A stretch of DNA of 64,000 nucleotides from Sipunculus nudus (Eukaryota; Annelida; Sipuncula; Golfingiida; Sipunculidae), in assembly GCA_026874595.1 (NCBI GenBank), contig CM049319.1, forward strand, positions 6,520,101-6,584,100, given 5' to 3'. The notes under the pieces were generated by a model. That model did no database searches and was not told the origin of the DNA. It saw nothing but the letters and a program-made list of their open reading frames with translations. The stretch's first letter is position 1; the number at the start of each line of letters is the position of its first letter. Positions 16,306 through 26,800 of this stretch are shown here, one piece after another. The position numbers and the translations under genes were made by a program.

Positions 16306-16431
16306 TTTATTTAATTTGAAATGATGCAAACAACTCAAAATATTATAAATAAGTATAAAAAACTAAAGTGAAAAGATGCAGCCCCATGCAGCAAGCCTGA
16401 AACTAATCCATGTCATCAAGTAGTTCAACAC
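16306..16431 (-). other. Possible alternative terminal exon with stop and poly(A) signal
   Basis: A strong acceptor (CTGTTTCCCTTTTCAG, pyrimidine-rich) precedes position 16431. Read in phase 1, as delivered by exon 17 or 18, it encodes GVELLDDMD and a stop at 16405-16403. An AATAAA lies on the minus strand at 16311-16306, about 92 bases past the stop, followed by a GT-rich stretch. If used, it makes a vinculin with head and part of the linker but no tail. The open frame is short enough to arise by chance. Confidence 0.32.
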
Positions 16432-16864
16432 CTGAAAAGGGAAACAGATGAAAGTTAATGGACAGATTATTCAAGCTAGGGCAATATAATCTCTGACTGC
16501 TCCACACACAGATTTTGTTGTTTATTGTGATTCAGTTTGTCTTTGATCTGTCTCAGGAGTGATTAAAACCATTGTTACACAGTTTCAGTTTTTCTGAAAT
16601 ATAACCCAAAATACTCCTCTGGGCCAAATGCACATAAACATATGCCAAAAGTCATGATTTTCAAAAAAGACTGAATTTTAAAGATTTTCATACATTTAAC
16701 TGATGTTATATTATATATAATTCAATCAGTATTTCTCTGCCATAAACTGTTCAAAACATTCAACTTTCAACAAGTAGTAAACAAATGCTGTAAAAAGCAT
16801 TCTTTTATTTCTTTAAACCACATTTAATGAAAGGTATTTTATAGATAAAATTTTTAAAAGAATG

Positions 16865-16866
<2 letters not shown>

Positions 16867-16908
<42 letters not shown>
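16867..16908. repeat. (AT)n microsatellite
   Basis: About 21 uninterrupted AT dinucleotides inside intron 18. Confidence 0.95.
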
Positions 16909-16910
<2 letters not shown>

Positions 16911-17287
16911 CAACAGGTTACATGTTTGCATATAATTTCTTAAATTTAAATTTTTTTATAAATGTATAAAGAAGGACTGAGGGTCAAAACTCATACTCGT
17001 AACCTTGGCAAAGAACAAGACATACACAAGCCTACATAATCCATGTAATCAATGATTTCAGTTTGTGAATATGTAAAATTTACCGCAAAAAAAATTTATA
17101 AGTATATAATCTCTAGGCTCTTGATATTATATACATTTGTAACCATAACAACAATTATACAATTAATGACCTTTCTGTGTGCTGGCTGTCAGAATTTACA
17201 ATTGCCCTGGTAAAATTAATAATCATGGGAAACAGAGACGGAATTCGGGAACATGGGTAACCATGACCAAACTGCTCATCATGCTAC

Positions 17288-17548
17288 CTCGTTGCCTGGC
17301 AGGTGGAGTGTGGGCAGGCATGTACTGGCCTGCCATATCATACGGCGAGTCCCGGCCGTAGCCATATGGTGACCCCTGGTGGCGGGGAGCTGAATGAGCT
17401 GGCACGGGGGATTCAGATTTCAGCCGGGATACCTGTACAGGTACGGCTGTACTACGCACTAACTGGGCTGGCACAGGACTGTGCCTGTGTTGAAACTTTA
17501 TGACTGGAGAGCTGCGATATGGAGCAGCTTGGACCGGATCCACTTTGT
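17288..17548 (-). CDS. VCL: Vinculin exon 18: large SPVP-rich linker cassette
   Basis: Eighty-seven codons, phase 1-1, from DKVDPVQAAPYRSSPVIKFQ to DMAGQYMPAHTPPARQR. Acceptor ATTTCAG, donor G|GTAGCA. It carries repeated SPVP motifs (SSPVIK, HSPVPAQ, ESPVPAH) and a Gly/Tyr/Ser segment (QGSPYGYGRDSPYDM). Low hydrophobicity, many Ser-Pro pairs and basic charge suggest a disordered regulatory linker, with Ser-Pro sites open to proline-directed kinases (inference). Vertebrate metavinculin also gains a 68-residue exon near the linker-tail boundary, but I see no sequence match. Confidence 0.85.
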
Positions 17549-17654
17549 CTGAAATATAAGCAATCCTGACAAACTGACGTAACTGACAGCCACACTGACC
17601 CACAGACCTCACTTCTCCTGTACCCTGTGCAAAGTTTAATCATTTCCAGGGCAA

Positions 17655-18175
17655 ACCTAGGGTCAATTCACATCTTTATATTCAAATTCAATTCCAATTC
17701 AAAAAGTTATGTGAAACTGCAATTCCAATTCAATTCAATTGTTTGTGCAAAATATAAGGTCAATTCAGATAATTTTTAATTAATTCCAATTAAGTTTACA
17801 GTTCAAACACATTGCAATATTTCCCAACAAGACATTGGTGAATGTACTTATATACACAAAACTCTTTATGTGTGATTGAGCTGCATTTCACTGGCTCACC
17901 ATGCACCTTGTGCCAGTTGCAAAACCATACCTGCACTTTAATAAAGTTCAAAACTTCAACTGTTAAGTAACTCAGATATAAGTAACTTTTAATAAGCAAT
18001 ATTTAAGAAAATGTAAGAGCTGGAACATTTGTGCATCAATTCAGTTTAAATCCAATTTGATTACTTTTTATTTCTTTCATATTTCTATCAATTCAATTTC
18101 TTTTCACACCAATACCCCTTAAATTCCAATTTGATTCCAACTCAATTCCAATTAAATTAAGAATTGACCCCAGGT
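17655..18175. mobile_element. MITE-like element with AATTCCAATTCAATT-rich interior
   Basis: ACCTAGGGTCAATTC at 17655-17669 and GAATTGACCCCAGGT at 18161-18175 are inverted copies with one mismatch. The interior has many CAATTC/CCAATT units. No coding capacity. I could not identify a target-site duplication. Confidence 0.65.
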
Positions 18176-18437
18176 CTGAACTGCTGCTGGTGCTTCATTC
18201 TGATTCACTTTTTACATTTGTGCAAAAGCTGACTACAATTCATGTTCACTAATAAAATAGTATGTACAGTCCACACACTAACTAAAGTGTTATATATGAC
18301 ATGCTGACAGCTCTTGCAGCTAAAATAAAATAAACACATGGCTGTCATTATATTTAATGGACAATAAATTTATTATATAAATAACTCTGTGATAAACCAA
18401 CATATCATTTTGACTTGATATAGATAAAAACAACAGG

Positions 18438-19882
18438 TACCGTATTTCATCTAATTGTTTGACCATAAAAAAATAAATAAATTTTACAGAGGTTGATTAA
18501 ATGGAGGATAATTAGAAATTAGTACCTTGTTAATCACGTCATGGTCGAATAAATAGAATCGCCACTACTGTGTAATCTTGGTCAGACCGTGTTGGAGGGT
18601 AAACTGTGACCAGTCGGTAATTAGTGAGACAATTTTCATTGAACGTAATTAATGGTGGGGCATCGGAAGCACCTAATAGGGCAAGACGTTCTCTAAACAC
18701 TGCTTCATTTCATATTTCATGACTCATTTAATTGATATGGTGATCAACATACTGAGGTAAGATTTTCATTTTCAGCTGACTGCATGCAGATTTGTTTTTT
18801 TTTTTTAACTCGCATATTTCCACACAATGTAACTGTACCGGTATTCAGAATTACTGAAATCATGAATGAAAATGCTCAATACTGACTCGATAATACGCGA
18901 AGTATAGAACTGTGTCTCTAGCGGTCCATACAGAAACACAATCAGTCTCTCTCTCTCTCTCTCTCTCATTTATATATAACAATAGTAAATAAAAATAAGG
19001 ATTATAAAATTTAATGATAATTCTTTTCACTTTTGAACCGTAGTGGTAAGAAAATTCGCCCATGTTTTTTTTTTTGTTTCATTTATAACGATGCATTTAT
19101 TAAATCTCAAATAAGTTAGATCATTCATACATGACTGAAGGGACGCAAAACGTGTAGTGTCAAGGCTGAATCCAATAAATCACATAATTTATGCTTATAA
19201 GTACGGTACTTTTTTCAGAGGGTTCCTCTCGATTAATATTTATTTAAGCACTACTGGTTGTTGTTTAAGTCTGTTCCCATTTCCCATGCTGTTTTGCGCG
19301 TGGCCTGTGAGTTTTTGTTCATGGGCGAGCTATTTACGCCTCAAACGACCAAGGGTGCCAGCCAAGAGATATGAATGCCGTGAATATAGCATTATTTTAT
19401 AATTAACATGATTATCTTACGTCAGTTATCAACTACTATCGAGCGAGTGTTAGAGATATCTTTTCGTCATCAAACGTCAATGTTTGGCGTATTTACGGCA
19501 ACAAGGTCAGGGGTCAGAGCTGACAGTCATGAGCCATTTTAAACGTCGCTATAATGCGATCACTTTTGCGCAGTTTGTTAAAAGTATTAAAGAAAATCAC
19601 ATTTTTATAATGTAGAAGACGCCTTTACATTTGTCCTGATGAATGAAACAAACACCAAATACAGTAGGTTACATATATTCCTTTATTTTATTCATCAGTC
19701 ACTTACCTTACTGGATATGACTGGTCTCTTTCGACACCATGTCCGCCAGTTTGGACATGATTCAGTGAGATGAAAAACTTTTCAAGCAGTTGAAAATTAG
19801 ACGAAATTTAGAAATTAATAACCTTGAATATTTTTGGAGGTTGTATAAATAGAGGGATCGAACAATTGGATGAAATACGGTA
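18438..19882. mobile_element. Non-autonomous DNA transposon with imperfect TIRs and TA flanks
   Basis: TACCGTATTTCATCTAATTG begins at 18438, and its inverted relative lies at 19855-19882, ending GATGAAATACGGTA. About 24 of 27 bases agree. Read as CCGTATTTCATC... flanked by TA on both sides, it fits insertion at a TA dinucleotide. A subterminal GAGGTTG..TAAAT.GAGG motif occurs near both ends. The interior has more CpG than the surrounding intron and contains CATGTCC/GGACATG, a 7-base-stem hairpin near 19738-19760. No transposase frame found. Confidence 0.7.
18944..18967. repeat. (CT)n microsatellite
   Basis: About 12 CT dinucleotides inside the 18438-19882 element. Confidence 0.9.
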
Positions 19883-20573
19883 TTTATATGTTTTGGTGGT
19901 TGTTTTCAGTTATCGATCAATAATTGAATATTATTTTGACAAATGTTACCTAATGAGATCAGTAAGGACTGAAAGGACTTTGTCACCACATATACAAAGT
20001 TGTTTTTCAGCTGCTTCAGATTTTACAAAAGAAGTATACAGCTTTCTGAGAAAAACCATCAGCATTGAAAAAAAGAGTATTTAAATAATTTTGTATCAAA
20101 TTGACAACAACAAATTATGTGTTGCTATATTTAATATTTGTGAAATGCCTTAGTGACTGGAATTCACACACTGAAGATCTTACAAAATTTTGTGGAGAAG
20201 TTTTACTCGAAAAAATATTTATGGGAAGTATCAGCAATGAATCAAGGATGACAGATTATACTGTCTGTACTAAAGTAACTCTCTTTACTGTTATCAGCAC
20301 AAGTTAGTGAAGAACACTGGTAAAGTATACAGAGCTACAACACTTAGACATAATAATGTTAACTACAAACTGCTATTAGCAAACAATATGATATAGAGTG
20401 ATAAAATATACATAACTACAGCACTTTCAACAGAATATAAAGTTATCTACAAACTACAGCTATTGTTACACCATTGACAACACAGACTTAAAACACACAT
20501 TAGCAAAACACCTCTGTGACATGTATTTACACATGCAACACACCAGTGAAGAATATTACATAAGCGATAAAGA

Positions 20574-20793
20574 TGATCATGTGACCCACCTTGAAGGTCA
20601 CATGACTTCAGTGAGTGATCACATGATCAAACACAAAAATACCTTAATCACAGAATGGTGGTATGACCAATGGTGTCATAAGATGAATATGGTCACCAGG
20701 GTAACATATGATCACATGACTAGTATATGGTCACATGATCAATGAATGTCACATGATCAATGAATGTCACATGACCAGCTGTCACACGATTGG
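20574..20793. repeat. Cluster of CACATGA/TCATGTG motifs next to exon 17
   Basis: At least six CACATGA cores plus GATCATGTGACC lie within ~220 bases; part is a tandem repeat of an 18-base unit (ATCAATGAATGTCACATG). TCATGTGA is the M-box form of the E-box recognised by MiT/TFE bHLH-ZIP factors, so regulatory use is possible but unproven. Confidence 0.6.
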
Positions 20794-20800
20794 CTCTCAC

Positions 20801-20918
20801 CTGAGATGTGGAGTTGGCTGAGGTCAGGTGGTGCAGGGAAGTCATCCATCATGCCAGCCGGGTAGTCAGGTCTCGCTGGAGTCACGGCTTGTCGAACATT
20901 TCCTACTGCATCTATCAA
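20801..20918 (-). CDS. VCL: Vinculin exon 17: end of head and start of linker
   Basis: Encodes LIDAVGNVRQAVTPARPDYP then AGMMDDFPAPPDLSQLHIS. It aligns with human [31 protein letters not shown]. The human FPPPPP stretch, which binds the EVH1 domain of VASP, is FPAPP here, a weaker match to the [FWYL]PPPP consensus. Acceptor TTGTATAG, donor G|GTGAGA; phase 0 in, phase 1 out, the gateway to the 1-1 cassettes. Confidence 0.95.
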
Positions 20919-21889
20919 CTATACAAAACAAAATTTAATATCAATACAAGGTGCATAAAAGAGACAGAAAGTACAATGATTATAAAACAGCGAATAATAT
21001 CTGCATGGTTAAGATCAAGGCAACATATTTCATGTGGTCCAATGTTATGTGGCTTCATTTCTGCACCAAGAACAGAGACTGAGCCCTGATGTGATTGGCT
21101 GGTGCAATATGTCATGTCATGGACTGAATTTAAAAATGCCTTTAATCGAGCAATACAGAATATTTTTGTCTCCCTTGATAATCGGTTGCTGACAGCATCT
21201 GAAATATGAAGCTTTCATTGAGATCTCAATTTTTGTTGTCACAGCGGTTTTCCTGTTGCTGGTTTACCTGAAAGTTGACAGTACCAAAGGAAGAACTGAC
21301 AGTTACTTATTTACCACGCAATCCTATTATTTTGTGAGAAAAATTAAATAGAAAATGCTAGTTAATGGGCTCATTTTATTCAAAATTTACATAAAAAACA
21401 TGTGACCTATGCATATATGTTATCATGAAAAGATATTGGAAATATATTTGGTTAATCTTAATTCAAAATAACAGAAGGCCACTCTGACGTACATATTAAT
21501 ATATTATATACCTTCCTGCTTTTAAAGACTACATTTATACCAGAAATAAAAGGCATATTGTGTTTCTTTTTTATAATTCTGTTGACAGATTCATATGTAA
21601 TTTGCAGATAATTGGAGATGTTCCTTTAGTTCCTGCTAATTCAAACAGAGGTCTCTTTTGCATGCAAACAGCAATAACTGGTGGACTTTACTGTGATTGA
21701 CTACATTCATGAATATCTGCAAGTTGATGGGCACAACCTGGACTGTATCCAGATTGTGAATTGCTGTTTGAACAGACTTTTGTTTGCAGGTTGTACAGGT
21801 TATAACTGAGGTGAATTTCAGTAAAACTAATATGCTTCAGTGCAGGTGTCACAAACAGAAGAAAACAGAAGGGCACCAGTCTAAGTTAC
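20919..21889 (-). other. Intron 16
   Basis: AT-rich intron of 971 bases; no element recognised. Confidence 0.6.
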
Positions 21890-21981
21890 CTGTTGATTTG
21901 CTCCCCTCCACTTCTGTGCTGCCATAGGATCTGTGACGTTTTGGGCCACACCCTTTGCATTCTGTACCATGGGTGTGATTG
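21890..21981 (-). CDS. VCL: Vinculin exon 16: head domain D4
   Basis: Encodes TITPMVQNAKGVAQNVTDPM then AAQKWRGANQQ, matching human [31 protein letters not shown]. Phase 1 in (A+CA gives Thr), phase 0 out at CAG|GTAACT. Confidence 0.95.
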
Positions 21982-22941
21982 CTGTGTAACAGACACAAAA
22001 ACATGTTACCCATTACTTACATCATCACATCATGCATATACTGAATCACAAACAGTTTCATCAGACCAAAAAAAGCAAAGAGCTCTCTGTTATTATGTTG
22101 GAGAAAAGGTTTTTTTCCTGCAAGAGTGTTAAGCTGTATCTAATCTGAACTCAACATCCAGATGTATTCTTAATGTAAAGATATACTGACATAATGATAT
22201 TAGAATAAACTGATATACAGGGATATAAATAAACTTATATATTGTTATATTTGTAAACTGATGTCTAATTATTAAGATATATACTGATATATCATTGACT
22301 AATCATTGTTAAATCACTGACATACTGATATATTGGCCATTGATAAATCATTTCAGCACTGAACTGAGATCATACAATCATGGAAAAATCACCATCCAGC
22401 CAATGTGGAAATATGGAAAACAGTAGGCCTGGTCTTGCAGAAATGTATTACAGTCAGCTATTCACTAACTGTTTCTATAAAATTAATTTGATTTCTGCCC
22501 TACTCTGCATACATATTAACTGTTGCTAATTAAGAACTGTGACTGATGTTTATCTACAAGCTTATCACAGCACATACACCAGTGTTGACAAACAGGAAAT
22601 AACATGTAACCTAAGGTGGTTTGTTGCACATGTATGGAAGCACTAGTTGCAAAACACCCTTTGTACAACATGTCTGACTTGCCACCAAAAGTCCTCGTTG
22701 AATATTTTAAGATTGTTTTGGTGGGTACCCAAAATGGTATAAACACATGGATATAAACAAAATTAACAGCCTGTGTGTGGTGGGATCCACATTTTCTGGC
22801 ATATACTTATAAAATGCTCAAGGGAATATCATTAGTTTTTAAACATCAATTATCAGAAAAGGCCCCTTTAAGATATTACCAGTACAATGTATATTAATAC
22901 CTGGCCTCTAGTTATTGCAGGAACATAAGAATTATACATAC
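21982..22941 (-). other. Intron 15
   Basis: AT-rich intron of 960 bases. It has a stretch of loosely repeated GATATA-type units at about 22180-22345. Nothing else recognised. Confidence 0.6.
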
Positions 22942-23139
22942 TGCTTCTGAGCTCTCGTATTGTGTTGTTTACTCGGTCGACAAAGTGAGGATCTTCGCTA
23001 TTGTCTGCCTCCTGTTGTGCTACCTGGAGGACACGATTGGCACGTCGGGCGATGCTAGATGTGTTGTTTACAACTCCTGGGGGATCCACTGACCGGATTG
23101 CTTGTTCTGTTTGCTCAGTGTCTTTCAAAATACCACTCT
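22942..23139 (-). CDS. VCL: Vinculin exon 15: head domain D4
   Basis: Sixty-six codons from ESGILKDTEQTEQAIRSVDP through [20 protein letters not shown] to VNNTIRELRS. The core matches human [26 protein letters not shown]. The first ~25 residues are more diverged than the rest. Phase 1 in, phase 1 out at A|GTATGT. Confidence 0.96.
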
Positions 23140-23775
23140 CTGGAAAAAAAACAGAAAAGAATCTGACATAATAAGCAAGACAAAACACATTAAAGAGATC
23201 AGAAATTTAACCCATCAAACCATTTTTCAAATCTTCATAGAGCTCTTTTATCTGTTTTGTACAGTTAGGGGTCTGTTTAGTGAACAGATATTTACAATGG
23301 CTGTAACTGTAATGTTTAGTACTTTATACCCCAAAAGCCTTGGAAAATCTTTCATTCTTTCTTTAAAAATATTTTTGTTTATTTAAACATATTAAACTTT
23401 TCTGTAAACAGTAGACCCTACTGCACTTTAAAGGGACCGCTGTACAGGCAAATATATTGAAAATATTATTAACTACAAACAAATTTATAGCACAAATAAA
23501 TTTGTGTTACATTAGAGAAATATACTGATGACAGAGAATACATGAGTAGGTTTTTCAAAGAGCAGTCTTCCACTTAAAATTTTACTGGAAGACTGTTATA
23601 GTAGTCTTTGAAGAATAATATATAAAAAATGGCAATATTTAAAGGGTTGCTGTTGTGAAGTTCTGACAGTAGTGCAGTCCTGACAGCTGTATGCTCTTGA
23701 CAGTGTGTAACACTTGAGGCCATATGATTCTTACAGCTGTGTGGCCCTGATAATCAAGCTGTCGAGACAAATAAC
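23140..23775 (-). other. Intron 14
   Basis: Intron of 636 bases with an inverted repeat at 23556-23611 that could form a hairpin (10-base perfect stem, 13-base loop). Confidence 0.6.
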
Positions 23776-23953
23776 CTGTGGCTTTAATGAATGCAGCTGT
23801 ATCAATGGCATCATCCACGAGGCCTCGTAGCTTCTCCATCTGTTCCGTCCACTGACGTTTCAGCATGTCAAAGTGCTCTGTGGCTGCCTGGTTCTGGGGG
23901 TTCATCAGCACGATACGAGCTGCCCTCACTATTTCAGGTGCCAGGTCATTTAC
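23776..23953 (-). CDS. VCL: Vinculin exon 14: head domain, D3-D4 region
   Basis: Encodes VNDLAPEIVRAARIVLMNPQ then NQAATEHFDMLKRQWTEQME and KLRGLVDDAIDTAAFIKAT. It matches human [48 protein letters not shown], one of the best conserved head segments. Acceptor TTCTACAG, donor G|GTTATT; phase 0 in, 1 out. Confidence 0.98.
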
Positions 23954-25334
23954 CTGTAGAAAAAACAAAAGACCACACCTGAGCACAAAAATATATCTAG
24001 CAGTCCTGTATATCGAGGTATGACAACAGTTATAGACATATACAATGTTCTCTATGTATGATTATAGTTTTACAAAAAAGATGGCACTGATTACTCTGTT
24101 AGAGTAAGATTAAGAGTGTATACTTTATACAGAGTGACAAAGAATTGGGAAAGATGGGAAAACACAGGGACAGTGTCCTTTGACAAGGTATAATTTTAAG
24201 TTTTTGTAAAACACAGTAAGGCTAAACAATCTGTAATTCTCTAAAGTTGATGCACCACTAGTGAATATCAGTTCATGTATAATTTATTGTCTTATAACAT
24301 CTCACTTCGTCAAACCTCAGGTATGTTGTACCTTTTCCTGTGACATTATGATTTTTTACTGTATGAGAAATTCACAAACAAATATGTCTTATTTTCTGAG
24401 TAGTTCAGAAACTGCAACAGAGGCAGTGCTCTTACCAGGCTCTTTTAAAAATATTGGAATTTTTAAGGAGCACTTGAGACAAAAACATATGAGATATATA
24501 GGAATTTTCACTGCTCAAATATGTTTTTGGGGTTACATCCTGTGACCAACAGTTCTCCAAATAGCATCTACAGCTCTGTTTAACTGGTCTGGATGGCTGT
24601 ACTTGTATGACTGCAACTCTTACATCCATTGTTTGACAAAAGAGCTCAATGTTTTGAATAACAGCAGGTCTGTAATTATTCAATAATAACAATTACATTA
24701 GAGACACAACTGTGCAGAGAAATATACATTAAACAAACAAATTCAAGGAATTTATGTCCTCTGCTTCTGCCTTAAGTCTTAGATGATTTTTAAAGTCTCT
24801 GGTGACTAAGAGCAAATAGTTTAAACCACGCTCAACAGATGGCAGCACCTTGCAGTTACTGCAAAAATTTCAAGTAATTTATGTTCCCTGCTAGCAACAC
24901 CTGTTGGTGATTAGTGACACAGTCTGACACTACATGTGCTGATTCATCATATCAGCAATGAAAGGTCCTATTGTATTATTATCTTATCAGACACACACAC
25001 CAAAACCAATCCCATCAATGGTTATCATGATAGCAACCACTGACCCAAATTTGAATGAAATCAGATAATATATAGGAAAGTTATCACACAGAAACAAAAA
25101 CCTGACAGACAGATGGACAAACAAATCAACTCAAATCAATGTCCCCTCTTTCGCAGAAGCGGGGGACAATATATGAGATTATGGTCTAAAAGGTTGAAAA
25201 TATAGTAAATTATAAGAGACGATTTTCTAAAGGAAATTATAGGAGACAATTGTAGGAAATATAGGAGTCATCCCGTCAGAGGTGGCTTAGCACCTGCAGG
25301 AGAGACCTCCGTGACGCGATCAGATGAATCATAC
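23954..25334 (-). other. Intron 13
   Basis: AT-rich intron of 1,381 bases. No family of repeats recognised; a 94-codon plus-strand frame at 24261-24545 has no recognisable similarity. Confidence 0.6.
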
Positions 25335-25486
25335 CTGGTTGACGGAGCCAAATATTCCCTCAATGGTCTTTCTGTTGCTGCTGCCTCCCGCTGCTGCCAC
25401 CATCTGAGCCGTCTGAGCCAGGTGGTGAGCGTGGTTCTCAAACCGCACTGCACGGTCCTCAAAAATGGCATCTCTGTTTGGTGTAC
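25335..25486 (-). CDS. VCL: Vinculin exon 13: head domain D3
   Basis: Encodes TPNRDAIFEDRAVRFENHAH then HLAQTAQMVAAAGGSSNRKT and IEGIFGSVNQ, matching human [45 protein letters not shown]. Phase 1 in, phase 0 out at CAG|GTATGA. Confidence 0.96.
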
Positions 25487-25644
25487 CTGTGGTTAAGGGT
25501 GAAGAATCAAGTAAATTTCCTATAATTATTCCCCCTGATCAATACCAGGGACCATAATAGTAAAGCGTTACAAACATAAAGAAGGGATTAACTGAGAAGG
25601 ATTCGCATGGCAACGGTTCGCTAACATACAGGAAAACTATGAGA

Positions 25645-26051
25645 TACCCCTTTCAGATGGCAAATGCAAAATGATTTAAAACCATTTTGAATCCCAATTG
25701 AGAGTTGACATGGAAAATCAAAAGTGTTTTAAAATCATTTTGGCCAAATCAGTTTGAATCCAGCCCAGCAGTTTGTATCAAAGAGAGTCAAATTATCCAT
25801 TCCATCAAGGTGCCATGTGAATGCTCAATTCACATTCAAAATGGTTGACAGCTAGTTTTTAAGCAGCATTTCGGTCACAGTGCAAGCAGGAATGCTTGTG
25901 ACAGCATGTTGTTAAATTGTTTCACATATAAAATGTACACCTCATGCATTAGAGCTAGATGGCTTTGTGAACGCACAATAAAGTTTGAAAACAATTTAGT
26001 TAATTGGACTTGCTCAAAACATTTGAAACCATTTTGTGTGTGAAAGGGGTA
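25645..26051. mobile_element. MITE-like element with TACCCCTTTCA ends
   Basis: TACCCCTTTCA at 25645-25655 is inverted at 26041-26051 (TGAAAGGGGTA). The subterminal AAACCATTTTG motif is also found in both orientations. Flanking TA at both ends fits TA target insertion. No coding capacity in ~407 bases. Confidence 0.65.
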
Positions 26052-26360
26052 AGACAGAAAATGAATGACTCCAGGGCAATGGGGCTCCCTGATCTCTGAG
26101 CAGCTAATCTCTGAGACTGAAAAATTCTATCAACTTACCATTTAGTTTCATTTAGTTCGAACTCGAAAAAAAATTTAAATTCCAGTGTGTTCATAATAAA
26201 ACAGTACATTTCGAAAAATTAGTATCTTTCAGGAAAGGGTATGTTCGAACAATAACATCGAGCATGCCCACGGTCAAGACGTCAGTGGGGGATAAAAAAA
26301 GAAACTGAAACAACATCTCCGCTAAATGTCAATAAATCATTATCAAATGTAAATAAAGCA

Positions 26361-26800
26361 TTGACAACTTCCTTCCAGGAAAATTTATCAACTTGAAGAT
26401 TATTTCATGTCAAACTGCACCAGTGCCGCTTCCATTATATGTTGAGGTTAGGGGATTCCAAGAGCTTTGCGGATATTTGATGAACAGATGAATGGAAGAT
26501 CGGTCCATTGACAACAACTAATTTTTTATCAATATTTTGTGGAATATAATTAAATATGATACTAAATAATACATGAACTGTACTTTGACAACTTCGCTCT
26601 GTGTTAATTATCAATCTGGAGATTAATAAATACCAAACTCTACCAGCGCCGCTTCCATTGTTTCAAAGTTAGAGGATTTCCTGAACACCGAGGGCTAATT
26701 TCCAGAGCCATCCAGATTAGTGCAGACCCATTGAGATTGAAAGAAAAAGTGGACATTTCTCTATGATCGACCTTTGACCTTTTGGTAAAACCATCATGTG
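26361..26800. repeat. Diverged tandem duplication, ~223-base period
   Basis: Two units starting TTGACAACTTC (26361 and about 26584) share in order a GAAGATTA/GAGATTAATA stretch, CAAACT..ACCAG.GCCGCTTCC, and GTTAG.GGATT. Both end with a CCATTGA segment. Similarity is clear but interrupted. Confidence 0.6.

Larger units (their letters stand above)
14636..17287 (-). other. Intron 18
   Basis: AT-rich intron of 2,652 bases. It contains a tRNA-derived SINE-like segment at about 15650-15850, a possible alternative terminal exon at 16403-16431 with AATAAA at 16311-16306, and an (AT)n microsatellite at about 16867-16908. Confidence 0.6.
17549..20800 (-). other. Intron 17
   Basis: Intron of 3,252 bases that is mostly inserted elements: a 521-base TIR element at 17655-18175, a 1,445-base TIR element at 18438-19882, and a cluster of CACATGA motifs at 20574-20793 directly after the exon 17 donor. 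Confidence 0.65.
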
